A DNA stretch of 64,000 bases from Aureisphaera galaxeae (GTDB lineage: Bacteria > Bacteroidota > Bacteroidia > Flavobacteriales > Flavobacteriaceae), in the NCBI RefSeq assembly GCF_028561275.1, contig NZ_JAQQTF010000002.1:1021720-1085719 (forward strand), written 5' to 3'. Within the stretch, counting starts at the first letter, position 1, and each line of letters begins with the position of its first letter. The notes beneath the pieces are model-generated. The model was given only the letters and a program-made list of their open reading frames with translations, was not told where the DNA came from and did no database searches. The translations under genes were made by a program, and so were the position numbers. Positions 44,701 through 53,365 of this stretch are shown in pieces.

Positions 44701-47700
44701 ATCCACATAGAAATCTACAGTACCAGCGGTGCTGGAATAAGATACGGCAATATGATACCATTGGTTGGTATTGAAGTTCACGGTTACTACCTGATCGGTT
44801 GGAGAGTTTCCATTTACAGACCAACCCAATCCTCCGCTAGGATAGATTTGGAAATGCAGGTATCCCGTAGCCCAACTATCATAATTTAAAATGGTGTCCC
44901 AGTTGCTTATGTTTTCTGGATTGATCCAAGCCTCGACCGTCATTTCGGTCATATCAACACCTCCTAAACCATTAGCTACAATCATTTGGTCATTGGAACC
45001 ATCGAAATTAAGCGAGGTCCCGGCAAAGCAATTATCTGTTAGTGCAGGCGCAGGAACCGTTACATTAGCTTCACATGCTCCTGGATCATTACTTACCACC
45101 ACATCTGCTGGACAGCTAAGTGTTGGCGCGATAGTGTCCTCTACATTCACAATTACATCCATACTAACTGCGTTTCCTTGGGCATCGGTAGCCGTATATT
45201 GAATGGTATTGGCTCCAATGTTTGAACAATCAAAGGTGGATTGGCTAATAGTATAGGTAGGAGTACTACAGTTATCGGTAGCTGTAATGTTGAAATCGGC
45301 AGGAGCCACGGTAACACTTCCCGAAGCATCTAACTGCACAGTAATCTCAGTAAATGGTATGGATGGATCTGGCGAAAGATCTCCACGCACCCATACACGG
45401 TGTATGGTGCTGAAGTTATTTACTCCAAAGTCATCCACTTCCCAGCGGTTACCTAATCCACGGATTCCCCAGTGCGCTTGTCCGCCTCTCCAGAATGGGA
45501 AATTGGTCAAGGCAAAATTTCCTTGGTTGGCAAACTCATTCGGTGCATTTTGTGGGATACTTGCTGTATGACTTCCTAATAGGGTATAGTTCGCAGCATT
45601 GTTAATTCCGTTAAAGGATCCCGATCCTGTCTTCACGTAGCTGATGGCATTTGTATAACCTGTGGTGAAGTCGATAATATCGTTAGGATCACGGGACGTT
45701 TGACCGTAGAAACGCAATTCTTCAAAATCGATATCGGCTGCCAAAGCATTCCCGAAGTGTCCCCAAGTAGTTGAGCCAGCTTCGCTGGTACCCAAAACAG
45801 AGGCTCCCATAAGAGGAAGGTCTGTATTTCTAACTACTAGTGCAGAGTTATCTCCTGCTTGGTGTACATAGTTAAGAATCATTAACCATCCACCTCCTGC
45901 ATTGTCATTATCCAATTCTCCTTGGAAAGTACTTCCGTTGAAATTGAAATAATAGGTTCCGCTGGGTACGGATCCCGTTATCGATGGCAGCAAGGTTAAA
46001 AATGGATTGGCTAGGGAACCATCTCCTCCTGGAGTATTAAAGACAGGAGCCATAGTGTCCTGTACTGTCACAATAGCGGTACAAGTACTTTGGTTTCCAT
46101 TACCATCCCCTACTCTTAGGGTTACGGTATTAGGCCCAATATTGGTACAATCGAACGTGTTTGGAGTTACGTCCAAAAGTGGAGCAAAGCCACAGTTGTC
46201 GGTTGAGCCTCCGTCCACATCGGCAGGAACAATACTAGCATTTCCTGAAGCATCTAATTGAATGGTAATATCTTGGCATACTGCCGTTGGAGGAATGATA
46301 TCGTCTACAGTTACGTTTGCGGTACAAGTAGATGTATTTCCGTTCACATCGGTTACGGTAAGCGTTACAGGAATGGTAGCTCCTTCCTGTGCACAGTTGA
46401 AGGTATCGGGAGATACGCTCATAGAGGCAATTCCGCAATTGTCGGTAGATCCACCGTCTACATCGGCGGCAGTAATAGAAGCGCTTCCAGAAGCATCTAG
46501 TTGTACCGTGATATTCTGGCATACCGCATTGGGTGCTGTATTATCCTCTAGCGTTATGGTAGGCGTACAAGTTGTGCTTCTTCCATTAACGTCTAAGGCC
46601 ATAAGTGTTACTGTATTAGCTCCAATATCGGAACATGTATAAGCCATATTTGAAGCCAATACGCTATATCCTACTGTTACATACAAACGCTTAAAGGTTC
46701 CAAAGCAAGGGTCTCCGAAAACGGCATTGGTTGCTGGTATGGTAAACGTATTATTCCCAAGAGCAATATCTTCCACTATGGCAACTGAATTTGTAGCATG
46801 ACAACCTCCAATTGTATAAGATCCATTTGAGCCGTTTGGTGTACCATAACTGGCAAAATCGACCGAAGTGATTACAGCTCCGGCAGGAGCAGTAATCGTT
46901 AGGTTTTGGTTTTCATCAACCTCGGCAAAAGCTGTGCCTGTTGATTCAACAAAAGCAATAGTATCAATCATACAGTTATCAAACGCACCTGCATTGAGAA
47001 TAGTTGCAGGGATATTTACACTACCCGAAGCGTCTAATTGCACAGAAAGGTCCTGACAGGTAATCGTAGGTGCTACAGTATCGCGAACAGTTACGGTAGC
47101 CGTACATGTATCTGTATTTCCAGCCGCATCTGTAGCCGTTAGGGTTACCGTATTCGCTCCTATGTCGGAACAGTCGAAAGTATTTGGGCTTACGCTTAAG
47201 GTAACAGAACCACTATCGTCTGTGGATCCTCCATCAACATCAGCTCCTGTGATGGTCACATTCCCTAAGATATCCAATTGAGCAGTAAAGTCGCTACAAA
47301 CTGCTACTGGATCCACTTGGTCTACAAAAGCGATTAGAAAGCGAAAGTCTGAAGTCGCACTCGTGCTGGAAAAAAACGTCCCCCCATTATTCCACAGATT
47401 TTCTCCGTCGGGGTAGGGTTCACCTGTCCCCAATGAAAGTCTGTAAAATGCAGTTCCTGGATCTGCCATATATGTATATGTGCTTCCAGCGCTCACCGGA
47501 ATTGGTGTAGCGAATGTTGCAGTAACATCGCCAGCACCTGTGATTGCAAAGGTTGTTGAACCAAGAGGATTAACACCGGTATCGCCGGCATGAACAGTCA
47601 TTGTCGCTGTTCCAGGCGTTACATTGTTTACTCGGATGGTGACGGATTCAATAAATCCATTACAGGGAGCAATAAAGCTATTTCCTTCTTCTCTTGTTGA

Positions 47701-47817
47701 AGCTGTAAGGGCCGCATTGACGAAATTTTGATCAATATTTTGACCAGGGCCGCACTGCGCGTTTAATACGGGTATCGACAAAATCATTGCCAATATCAGT
47801 AAGGTAATTTTTCTCAT
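41788..47817 (-). CDS. Giant T9SS-exported HYR-repeat adhesin with SUEL-lectin, fibrinogen-like and LamG-like domains
   Basis: The protein has 2009 residues and is a paralogue of the 2721-aa protein with the same N-terminal domain (CGPGQNIDQNFVNAAL...). HYR modules are interrupted by a SUEL/galactose-lectin-like domain (~285-392; VDFASYGTPNG, GGCHATNS, FGDPCFGTFKRLYV), a fibrinogen-C-like domain (~592-819; GGGWLMILNYV, WGIRGLGNRW), a LamG-like domain (~929-1157) and a beta-rich segment (~1241-1399). The T9SS sorting domain is at ~1932-2009 (VMYPNPATE...KQLMKE). The ~220 residues before the sorting domain are almost identical to the other giant protein, yet the DNA differs at many third codon positions. 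A surface lectin or adhesin role is likely. Confidence 0.9.
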   Translation of the reverse strand: MRKITLLILAMILSIPVLNAQCGPGQNIDQNFVNAALTASTREEGNSFIAPCNGFIESVTIRVNNVTPGTATMTVHAGDTGVNPLGSTTFAITGAGDVTATFATPIPVSAGSTYTYMADPGTAFYRLSLGTGEPYPDGENLWNNGGTFFSSTSATSDFRFLIAFVDQVDPVAVCSDFTAQLDILGNVTITGADVDGGSTDDSGSVTLSVSPNTFDCSDIGANTVTLTATDAAGNTDTCTATVTVRDTVAPTITCQDLSVQLDASGSVNIPATILNAGAFDNCMIDTIAFVESTGTAFAEVDENQNLTITAPAGAVITSVDFASYGTPNGSNGSYTIGGCHATNSVAIVEDIALGNNTFTIPATNAVFGDPCFGTFKRLYVTVGYSVLASNMAYTCSDIGANTVTLMALDVNGRSTTCTPTITLEDNTAPNAVCQNITVQLDASGSASITAADVDGGSTDNCGIASMSVSPDTFNCAQEGATIPVTLTVTDVNGNTSTCTANVTVDDIIPPTAVCQDITIQLDASGNASIVPADVDGGSTDNCGFAPLLDVTPNTFDCTNIGPNTVTLRVGDGNGNQSTCTAIVTVQDTMAPVFNTPGGDGSLANPFLTLLPSITGSVPSGTYYFNFNGSTFQGELDNDNAGGGWLMILNYVHQAGDNSALVVRNTDLPLMGASVLGTSEAGSTTWGHFGNALAADIDFEELRFYGQTSRDPNDIIDFTTGYTNAISYVKTGSGSFNGINNAANYTLLGSHTASIPQNAPNEFANQGNFALTNFPFWRGGQAHWGIRGLGNRWEVDDFGVNNFSTIHRVWVRGDLSPDPSIPFTEITVQLDASGSVTVAPADFNITATDNCSTPTYTISQSTFDCSNIGANTIQYTATDAQGNAVSMDVIVNVEDTIAPTLSCPADVVVSNDPGACEANVTVPAPALTDNCFAGTSLNFDGSNDQMIVANGLGGVDMTEMTVEAWINPENISNWDTILNYDSWATGYLHFQIYPSGGLGWSVNGNSPTDQVVTVNFNTNQWYHIAVSYSSTAGTVDFYVDGNLVSSRTYSNAGIVRGDRPYTIGSWNNSRRFDGSMDEIRVWNTARTQAEIQASMNAQLSGSETGLLALYNFEEGTPCADNSGVTTITDRAGGDNNGTLSNFDLSGAGGCQSNFNDSILQSVTLTNDFNGTDDASGVYPIGTTTVTWTATDGSGNVSTCTMDVTVNDTELPVAVCNDITVQLDASGMATVAVSDLDGGSSDNCGFTVSLGASDDISQPTFNTNNNSPGHGQSFTATADGFVETIRFMVNGNSTGRNIHFYNSGTGSGTVDSVATPAYTESGVAFVDSNGGTVWTEVTLTTPFPVVAGNQYSFIFEGFTDIYYAWTNQYPGGEFIWRYDIASGCCAWGDIIFEIDMDESITFDCSNVGPNPVTLTVTDDSGNVSTCTSIVTVEDSIAPTVVCQNIDVILDVAGMATIVAADVDGGSDDICGIADLSIDIDTFDCSNIGPNDVTLTVTDNNGNVSTCIAVVTVIDDEAPVISCPTDVVTDTDAGLCSAIVVFSDALASDNCNVTVAQTAGLPSGSAFPVGVSTVEFTATDDSGNATVCSFTITVEDNEAPIAVCQDITIQLDATGNAAIVAADIDAGSNDACGVDTLAIDMDTFDCSHVGDNTVTLTVTDVNGNTSTCTATVTVEDVTAPEVFCQDITIQLDDNGMATISATDIDNGSTDACGIDTYEVDIDTFDCSMIGDNTVTLTVTDVNGNSTSCTAIVTVEDLIDPVVACMDITVELDENGMAVITPEDVATISDNCGVLTTAIDIFEFSCDDIGTPVTVQIFANDASGNLSSCTAVVTVVDTLAPVITCPADQTVDPGPGMLFYEVPDYFATGEATAIDNCTDPVTITSQDPAAGTLLPDGVYTITLTAEDEYGNVSTCEFELTVESVLGINDSGIDLSTIVMYPNPATELVYLSNPRQIALESAAIYDLTGRLVQTIDLRDMGAEKAIDISLLSTATYAVVISGENGQIIKQLMKE

Positions 47818-47998
47818 AATTTAAGGATCAGTTACTTGTAAATTTCGCGCGAATATATCCCTTTACTCCCTATTTAAAAAGTGGCAAAAAGTGTTAGGGC
47901 TCTCAGTAAATTCCTACATATTTGACTGTGAACGCCTTAAGAATCTCAATGCCCTGAAAACAACCTAATAATCATAAAATTTTAACATTTGGACATAA

Positions 47999-48026
47999 AA
48001 AAAGGGAGCGATTTGCTCCCTTTTCC
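47999..48026 (-). terminator. Intrinsic terminator
   Basis: AAAAGGGAGC (48000-48009) pairs with GCTCCCTTTT (48015-48024), with a T run in the leftward direction. It closes the two small helical genes at 48042-48746. Confidence 0.85.
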
Positions 48027-48041
48027 TCTTATTAAACCCAA

Positions 48042-48290
48042 TTATTTCTTGTTTACCTGAGCAGCAAGTACACCGCTCACAATTTTCAAGATATCATCCA
48101 ATAAGGATTCGTTGTTCTTAAAAAGCTCAAGTAGTTTTGCTACCATCTTGGTAATTTCACCTCCGGTATCGCAAAACCCCAGAGCATCGGAAATCCGTTT
48201 CGGGTTTTCCTTTACACTTTTTAAAAAGGTTTCATTGGTAAGCATTCCCCTGAGTAGCTCCAATCGCCTTTCTTTTAATTCGGCTGCCAT
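48042..48290 (-). CDS. Small helical protein of unknown function
   Basis: The protein has 82 residues, predicted all-helical: charged MAAELKERRLELLRG, then TNETFLKSVKENPKRISDALGF and a C-terminal amphipathic helix with LLDDILKIVSG. It has no signal peptide. It lies 3 bp after the 150-aa helical gene in the same direction and shares its terminator, so the two are an operon pair and may form a complex. No family recognised. Confidence 0.65.
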   Translation of the reverse strand: MAAELKERRLELLRGMLTNETFLKSVKENPKRISDALGFCDTGGEITKMVAKLLELFKNNESLLDDILKIVSGVLAAQVNKK

Positions 48291-48293
48291 GAC

Positions 48294-48746
48294 CTATTTC
48301 TTGTTGGAGGTTCTACTTGTTTTTGGCTCCTCCTTCCCTGCTTTCTTCTTGGCATCCTCCAGATTGCGAACCTTGTGCTTTTTCTCAAAGTCTATCTTAT
48401 TCAGAATTTCTTTGAGCAGCTCTAGATACACCTTCGCTTGCGAAAGTTCGTGTCTGGCTTTTGTATCTTCATCTTGATTGTGGTATTCCACAAACTTTTT
48501 GAAGTGCTCTTTGAACTTTTCCCAGTTTTTCTGGGCCTCTTCAATGCGCTTCACCTCCTGTTCATCGGGTGGTAATTTCGCATTGTTCTTGTTCATTTCC
48601 AGAAGTGTACTCGTAATGTCCATGATTTTGCCATGAACCTGGTCTTTCTCCTGGTTACGCTGATCTTTGGATTTTTTCTCATCCAAAAGCTTGAGAAGAC
48701 TATTGATGATTTCAATAATACTCTCGATGGTTGAAGTCTCTGCCAT
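48294..48746 (-). CDS. Helical, Lys/Glu-rich protein of unknown function
   Basis: The protein has 150 residues. The N-terminus IESIIEIINSLLKLLDEKK is an amphipathic helix; the middle (EEAQKNWEKFKEHFKKFVEYH) and the end are long charged helices, and the last 25 residues are basic and disordered. It has no signal peptide. It is the first gene of a two-gene operon with the 82-aa protein. No family recognised. Confidence 0.65.
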   Translation of the reverse strand: MAETSTIESIIEIINSLLKLLDEKKSKDQRNQEKDQVHGKIMDITSTLLEMNKNNAKLPPDEQEVKRIEEAQKNWEKFKEHFKKFVEYHNQDEDTKARHELSQAKVYLELLKEILNKIDFEKKHKVRNLEDAKKKAGKEEPKTSRTSNKK

Positions 48747-48993
48747 GATTTTTGATTTTTAAATTAAACTTGACAATTATTACAACCTAGCTAACCTGCC
48801 ACAATATTAGTGCTCCCCACTTCGAAGAACAAAGGCAAAACCCTAGTTTTACCAGCGGAAATTTCACCAAAAAAGAATAGGGTAAATAGCTCAAAAACAG
48901 CACACCTTCACAAAAAAACCGATCAATTATTTCATTGTATCTGTAAAAATTACGGTTCGCTTACGACAGAGGTAGGCGTAAACCCAGCAGATT

Positions 48994-49689
48994 ATGAAAC
49001 CGTCTCGACTCATCATCCTTTTTATGTTTCCGGTCATCATTTCGGGCTGTATTGGAAACGATTTTCTGAACGATCGCGTAGAAGAGCGTATTGTAATTAA
49101 CAATCTTATCCGGGAAATCCAGATAAACAATACCTACGAACTCATGGCTACCTTCTTCAACTTTATTGGAGAAAGTACAGAAGTCACTTTTTCATGGGAG
49201 TCCAGCGACCCTACCGTCTTGAGCATTGATAATGAAGGGGTCATTACTGCCTTGGAAGTAGGAGCTGCTACCATTACGGTATCCACATCCTTGGAGGATG
49301 GAACCTTGGTTACGGAAGAAATAACCATAGATGTCATTACCGAAGAAGCCAATAATGATGGTCCTATCGTAAAGTCGGGCGTTATTGTCACGACAAGCTC
49401 CTATACCCTCACAGGAGATTTTACACTATCGGAAATTGAAGATTCGCCCAATTTGGACCTTCAGATCGCCGAAAATTATGTGGCTTCAGACAACCTGCCG
49501 GGACTATACTTGTACTTATCCAACAATCCGAACTCTGTAGATGTGGCCTTAGAGATTGGTCCGGTGAGTGTGTTCGAAGGGGAACATAGCTACCTTATAG
49601 AAAATATAGGCATAAACGATTACCAGTACCTATTGTATTGGTGCGAACCCTTTGCAGTAAAAGTAGGTCACGGAGAAATTGAAAACTAA
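48994..49689 (+). CDS. Lipoprotein with BIG2-like Ig domain and DM13-like domain
   Basis: The protein has 231 residues. A lipoprotein signal ends at VIISGC (Cys19). Residues ~40-118 are a bacterial Ig-like (BIG2) domain (WESSDPTVLSIDNEGVITAL, then GAATITVS). Residues ~130-228 resemble a DM13 domain (GDFTLSEI; LYLYLSNN; the terminal YWCEPFAVKVGHGEI, with its Trp-Cys pair). DM13 domains are proposed redox or electron-transfer modules. The next gene starts one base after its stop, so they form an operon with the barrel protein. Confidence 0.78.
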   Translation: MKPSRLIILFMFPVIISGCIGNDFLNDRVEERIVINNLIREIQINNTYELMATFFNFIGESTEVTFSWESSDPTVLSIDNEGVITALEVGAATITVSTSLEDGTLVTEEITIDVITEEANNDGPIVKSGVIVTTSSYTLTGDFTLSEIEDSPNLDLQIAENYVASDNLPGLYLYLSNNPNSVDVALEIGPVSVFEGEHSYLIENIGINDYQYLLYWCEPFAVKVGHGEIEN

Positions 49690-49690
49690 G

Positions 49691-50551
49691 ATGAAAAAAC
49701 TATTTATAGCATCGCTACTCATCCTTACATCTTTTCATGCCATGGGCCAATGGTCCAAGGGAAAAGGGAATGGGTTTTATAAATTATCGGCTTGGTACTT
49801 GCAAAGCGATCAGCATTATACAGACACAGGACGCATAGACCCTAATGTAACCCGTACCCAATTCAATCTAAGCTTTTATGGGGAATACGGTGTTTCCGAA
49901 TCATTGGACCTTGTTGGATATATCCCTTTTTATGCAAGGGCCGCTCAGAACAACATTCTTTCAGAGACCACGGGAAATACCATTCAGGAAGGAGAAGCTA
50001 TCAATTCCATAGGTGATATCGATTTGGGAGTAAATTATCGTTTCTTCCAAAAAAACAAATGGTCCGCTTCCGCCAGGCTATTACTAGGATTGCCTACAGG
50101 CGAAAACAGTGGAGGAAGTGATGGCAGTTTTCAAACAGGAGATGGAGAGTTTAATCAGTACCTTTCTGCCCTACTTGGATATTCAACCACGATCGGAGAC
50201 CTTCCCTTTTATGCCAAAGGATACTTCGGATTCAACAATAGAACGGAAGGCTTTTCAGATGAGCTTCGGTTTGGGGTGGAATCGGGAATAAATCTCTTCA
50301 ATAAAAAATTCTGGATTTTGGGAAAAGCGAATATTTCCGAATCCCTTCAGAATGGAAATCTATCTGCCCGAAATAGCCCGCAGGGAAGCATTTTTGCCAA
50401 TAATATTGAGTTTTTCAGCTTAGGAGTTGAAGCCAGTTACCTTTTTACCGATAACATTGGGGTTTCGGTAGGCTTCGACTCCGCTGTAAGCGGAAGGATC
50501 ATTGCTGCCAATCCTTCCTTTACAGCAGGTGTTTTTCTGGATATTAAATAG
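49691..50551 (+). CDS. Outer-membrane beta-barrel protein
   Basis: The protein has 286 residues from the ATG at 49691; a TTG four codons earlier overlaps the lipoprotein gene. A signal peptide (SLLILTSFHAMGQ) is followed by alternating amphipathic strands with aromatic girdles (FNLSFYGEYGVSESLDLVGYIPFYARA; GDIDLGVNYRFFQKNKWSASARLLLGLPTGE) up to a final strand SFTAGVFLDIK. The pattern resembles small transporter-like barrels. It is coupled to the DM13-like lipoprotein upstream and ends 3 bp from the convergent TonB-receptor-like gene. Substrate unknown. Confidence 0.75.
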   Translation: MKKLFIASLLILTSFHAMGQWSKGKGNGFYKLSAWYLQSDQHYTDTGRIDPNVTRTQFNLSFYGEYGVSESLDLVGYIPFYARAAQNNILSETTGNTIQEGEAINSIGDIDLGVNYRFFQKNKWSASARLLLGLPTGENSGGSDGSFQTGDGEFNQYLSALLGYSTTIGDLPFYAKGYFGFNNRTEGFSDELRFGVESGINLFNKKFWILGKANISESLQNGNLSARNSPQGSIFANNIEFFSLGVEASYLFTDNIGVSVGFDSAVSGRIIAANPSFTAGVFLDIK

Positions 50552-50554
50552 CGC

Positions 50555-53278
50555 TTACAGATTGTATTTTACCACTAACATAACAATACGCGGCAATACG
50601 AAGTATTGATTGGTGGTATTGAATTGATCATTAAAACTATCGCTATTGGTAAATTCAACATTCAAGATATTGGTGGCCTGTACCGAAAGTTCCCAAGGGC
50701 TCTCCCCTTTCTGATAGAACAGCTTCGCATTTAAAAAGGAGTACTCATTTTCAATCGTATCGGCCTTATCGGTATAGTTGTAGAAGTCCCATTCGGCATT
50801 CAGGTAAAAGTGCTTTAAGAAACTAATGTCCACATTGGCAAAGGGACGATGGGTGTAGAAAGTTTGCTCTAAACCACCATTGTCATAATTGTTCACCGTA
50901 AAGCCGTATCCCACTTCAAAATTGGGCCATTCCCTAAAGGTACTTCTCAAAGAACCTCGATAATTCTGGGTGAAGCTCTCACTTTTCTGAACCAGATTAT
51001 TGAAAATGTTATACGAAGTACTATAGTTCACATTCACATTTCCTGTGAACTGAAGCCGCTTGACCCGCTTACTGAAACGTCCGAAGGCCGAAAAGGTCTC
51101 GTCGGGGAAGTTACTATCAATATTCTGAACGGTAGTAGCTTGGTTGATCCTATCGATACTACCATTGCTCTTAATCCCTTCGATTCGCTTGGTATAACTA
51201 ATATTCGCATTCACATTCGTATAATTGAACATATTGAAACTGAAATACGTTAGGTTATAGCTATGCGAGAGGGAATTTTCCAAATTGCGATTTCCACGGA
51301 ACAAGCTGTTGTAATTGTTGAAGATATAGGCTTCAGCAAAATTGTTGACGTCTGTATACTCAGCCGTCATGGCGTAGTTGAACCGAAGACTTTCACTCTT
51401 CTTGATATCGAAGATCGCATTGAAATCCGGTAGTACGCGCCAATCGTTTTGCGTGGTTTTCACTCCTAATTGCTCGTTGCTAATATTGTAATTATGCAAG
51501 GTTGCTCCAGGTGTCAAAGTGAATTTTCCGGTCTTCAATTTATAATGGAATCCTAGGTAAAGATCCCGAAAGTTGAAATTCACATCATTTACCAAAGGTT
51601 CCGTTTCTCCATCTACTTCTTGGGTTTCGTTTAAATCCAACTGATTGCCATTGCCCAACAACTGGAAAATGTTCGAATTGAATTTCTGATTGCTAAAAGT
51701 ACTCCCCAAGCTGATATTGATATTGCTCGTATTGTTGAGCACATGATAATAATCGATCTTGGTATCCAACTGATGCGTCTTTACATTGCGCTCCTGATTA
51801 AGATCGTAGCGATTTTGGGGAATATCCAAAGGCAAGATATTTCTGAAAGGAATAGAATCCTGCACTACATTGTAAAAAGGATCCTCGTCTTGCCACATGT
51901 GCTGGGCATATCCCGCAAATATGTTTTTCTCGTCTAAGGTGTAGTAGGCGTTCACATTCTGACTAATGGAAGCCGGTTTGTTTTCCATGGCCTCATCGAT
52001 ATCGTTTACTGCATTTCCAAATTGGGAAAGGGTATTGGACTCCTCCGTTTGTTTGGATACTTTGATCAATGCGTCGTAGTCCAGCTGAAAATTGGAATTG
52101 GGTTTAAATACACTGCTCAATTTCAACATTCCCAACTGATTGCGCTGATCGGTATCGTCTGTCGTATTCTCTATCGTTCCGGTGGAAATGTACTGTCGAA
52201 TGGCATTGGTCACAATATTGGTTTTGTTGTCGCTTAAAATGGCAAAACCACTTACATCCCATTTAGGGCTGGCACGCCAACTGAAGTTTCCTGCCAAAAA
52301 GTTCGATTCTATCGCATTGGCTCGATTATTTTGGGCAATGGCAAAGCCCAAACCACTATCGCTTACATTAAAACTGGTTCCGCCTCCACGAAAATTTCGG
52401 AAGCCTCCCGTAAAGTTGAAATAATCCCGCCATGTAAAGGGCACTTCTCCTATATCGTTGAAGTCGGTAATGATATTAATGCTATAATCCGGACTGTAGT
52501 AGAACAATTTGGGATGTACCAAATACCGTGCTTCCGACTCATCATCCAATCCTCCTCCGGCAGTAATTTCACCAAACCAGAACCTTTTCTTTCCTTCTTT
52601 CAGTTTGATGTTAATGGCTACATTGTCTTGGTCATTGCCTAAACCACGCATCTGGTCCACCTCATTGTAATTACGTAACACCTCAACCTTATCCACAGCA
52701 TCCGCTGGGATATTCTTGGTTGCCAACTTCGAATCGCCATCGAAGAAATCCTTTCCCTCGACCATGACCTTTTGTACCGGTTTTCCTTCTACTTCAATCT
52801 CGCCCTCATCATTCACCTCAACCCCAGGAAGATTTTTCATGACATCACCCAATTTCTTTTCATCTCCCCGATTGAAGGAATCGGCATTGTATACTATGGT
52901 ATCTCCTTTTACGGTCACTGGCATTTCATACACGATTTCCACTCCTTCCAATTGTGCTGCCGATTGCCTCAAGGTGAAATCTCGAGTCATATCTTCGGCA
53001 TCCTCTGGCACTGTAATGGTCGCTTCGGCATTATCGTATCCCAAAAAACTCGCTTTTAAAATATAAGTATCACCCTTTCCCAAATCCAAACGGTACTGAC
53101 CATCACTATTGGTAATGGCATAGGATTCAATATCTCCAGATTCGGCTTTGGTGGCAATTACATTGGCCAATTCCAACGGATTTCCGATGGAATCCTTTAT
53201 GACCCCTCGCACTTTGATGGTTTGGGCCGAAAGCCCTGTAACCGTCAATAAAAACAGGCAAAGTAATAGGTTCTTCAT
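50555..53278 (-). CDS. TonB-dependent-receptor-like outer membrane protein
   Basis: The protein has 907 residues. Signal peptide, then a carboxypeptidase-regulatory-like domain (VRGVIKDSIGNPLELANVIA...GQYRLDL, ~22-108), a plug-like domain (DTIVYNADSFNRGDEKKLGDVMKNLPGVEV, ~125-230), then an ~650-residue beta-barrel of the Bacteroidota OMP_b-brl_3 type, ending VVKYNL. This group lacks a clear TonB box. The genes for two GLPGLI proteins lie upstream in the same direction (88 and 83 bp gaps), a recurrent association of unknown function. Confidence 0.9.
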   Translation of the reverse strand: MKNLLLCLFLLTVTGLSAQTIKVRGVIKDSIGNPLELANVIATKAESGDIESYAITNSDGQYRLDLGKGDTYILKASFLGYDNAEATITVPEDAEDMTRDFTLRQSAAQLEGVEIVYEMPVTVKGDTIVYNADSFNRGDEKKLGDVMKNLPGVEVNDEGEIEVEGKPVQKVMVEGKDFFDGDSKLATKNIPADAVDKVEVLRNYNEVDQMRGLGNDQDNVAINIKLKEGKKRFWFGEITAGGGLDDESEARYLVHPKLFYYSPDYSINIITDFNDIGEVPFTWRDYFNFTGGFRNFRGGGTSFNVSDSGLGFAIAQNNRANAIESNFLAGNFSWRASPKWDVSGFAILSDNKTNIVTNAIRQYISTGTIENTTDDTDQRNQLGMLKLSSVFKPNSNFQLDYDALIKVSKQTEESNTLSQFGNAVNDIDEAMENKPASISQNVNAYYTLDEKNIFAGYAQHMWQDEDPFYNVVQDSIPFRNILPLDIPQNRYDLNQERNVKTHQLDTKIDYYHVLNNTSNINISLGSTFSNQKFNSNIFQLLGNGNQLDLNETQEVDGETEPLVNDVNFNFRDLYLGFHYKLKTGKFTLTPGATLHNYNISNEQLGVKTTQNDWRVLPDFNAIFDIKKSESLRFNYAMTAEYTDVNNFAEAYIFNNYNSLFRGNRNLENSLSHSYNLTYFSFNMFNYTNVNANISYTKRIEGIKSNGSIDRINQATTVQNIDSNFPDETFSAFGRFSKRVKRLQFTGNVNVNYSTSYNIFNNLVQKSESFTQNYRGSLRSTFREWPNFEVGYGFTVNNYDNGGLEQTFYTHRPFANVDISFLKHFYLNAEWDFYNYTDKADTIENEYSFLNAKLFYQKGESPWELSVQATNILNVEFTNSDSFNDQFNTTNQYFVLPRIVMLVVKYNL

Positions 53279-53365
53279 TCTTCTTTTTTATTCGTTTAAC
53301 AACAATTCTATCCCGCTCCCAAAAAAAATTGGGAGTTTTTATATGGTTGTTATAAGCTATGTGAA

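Noticed and set aside
32191-47817. Regularly spaced DNA similarities resembling an array of repeats
   Set aside because: The spacing (~240-280 bp) and translation show HYR protein modules, not CRISPR repeats. No cas genes are present.
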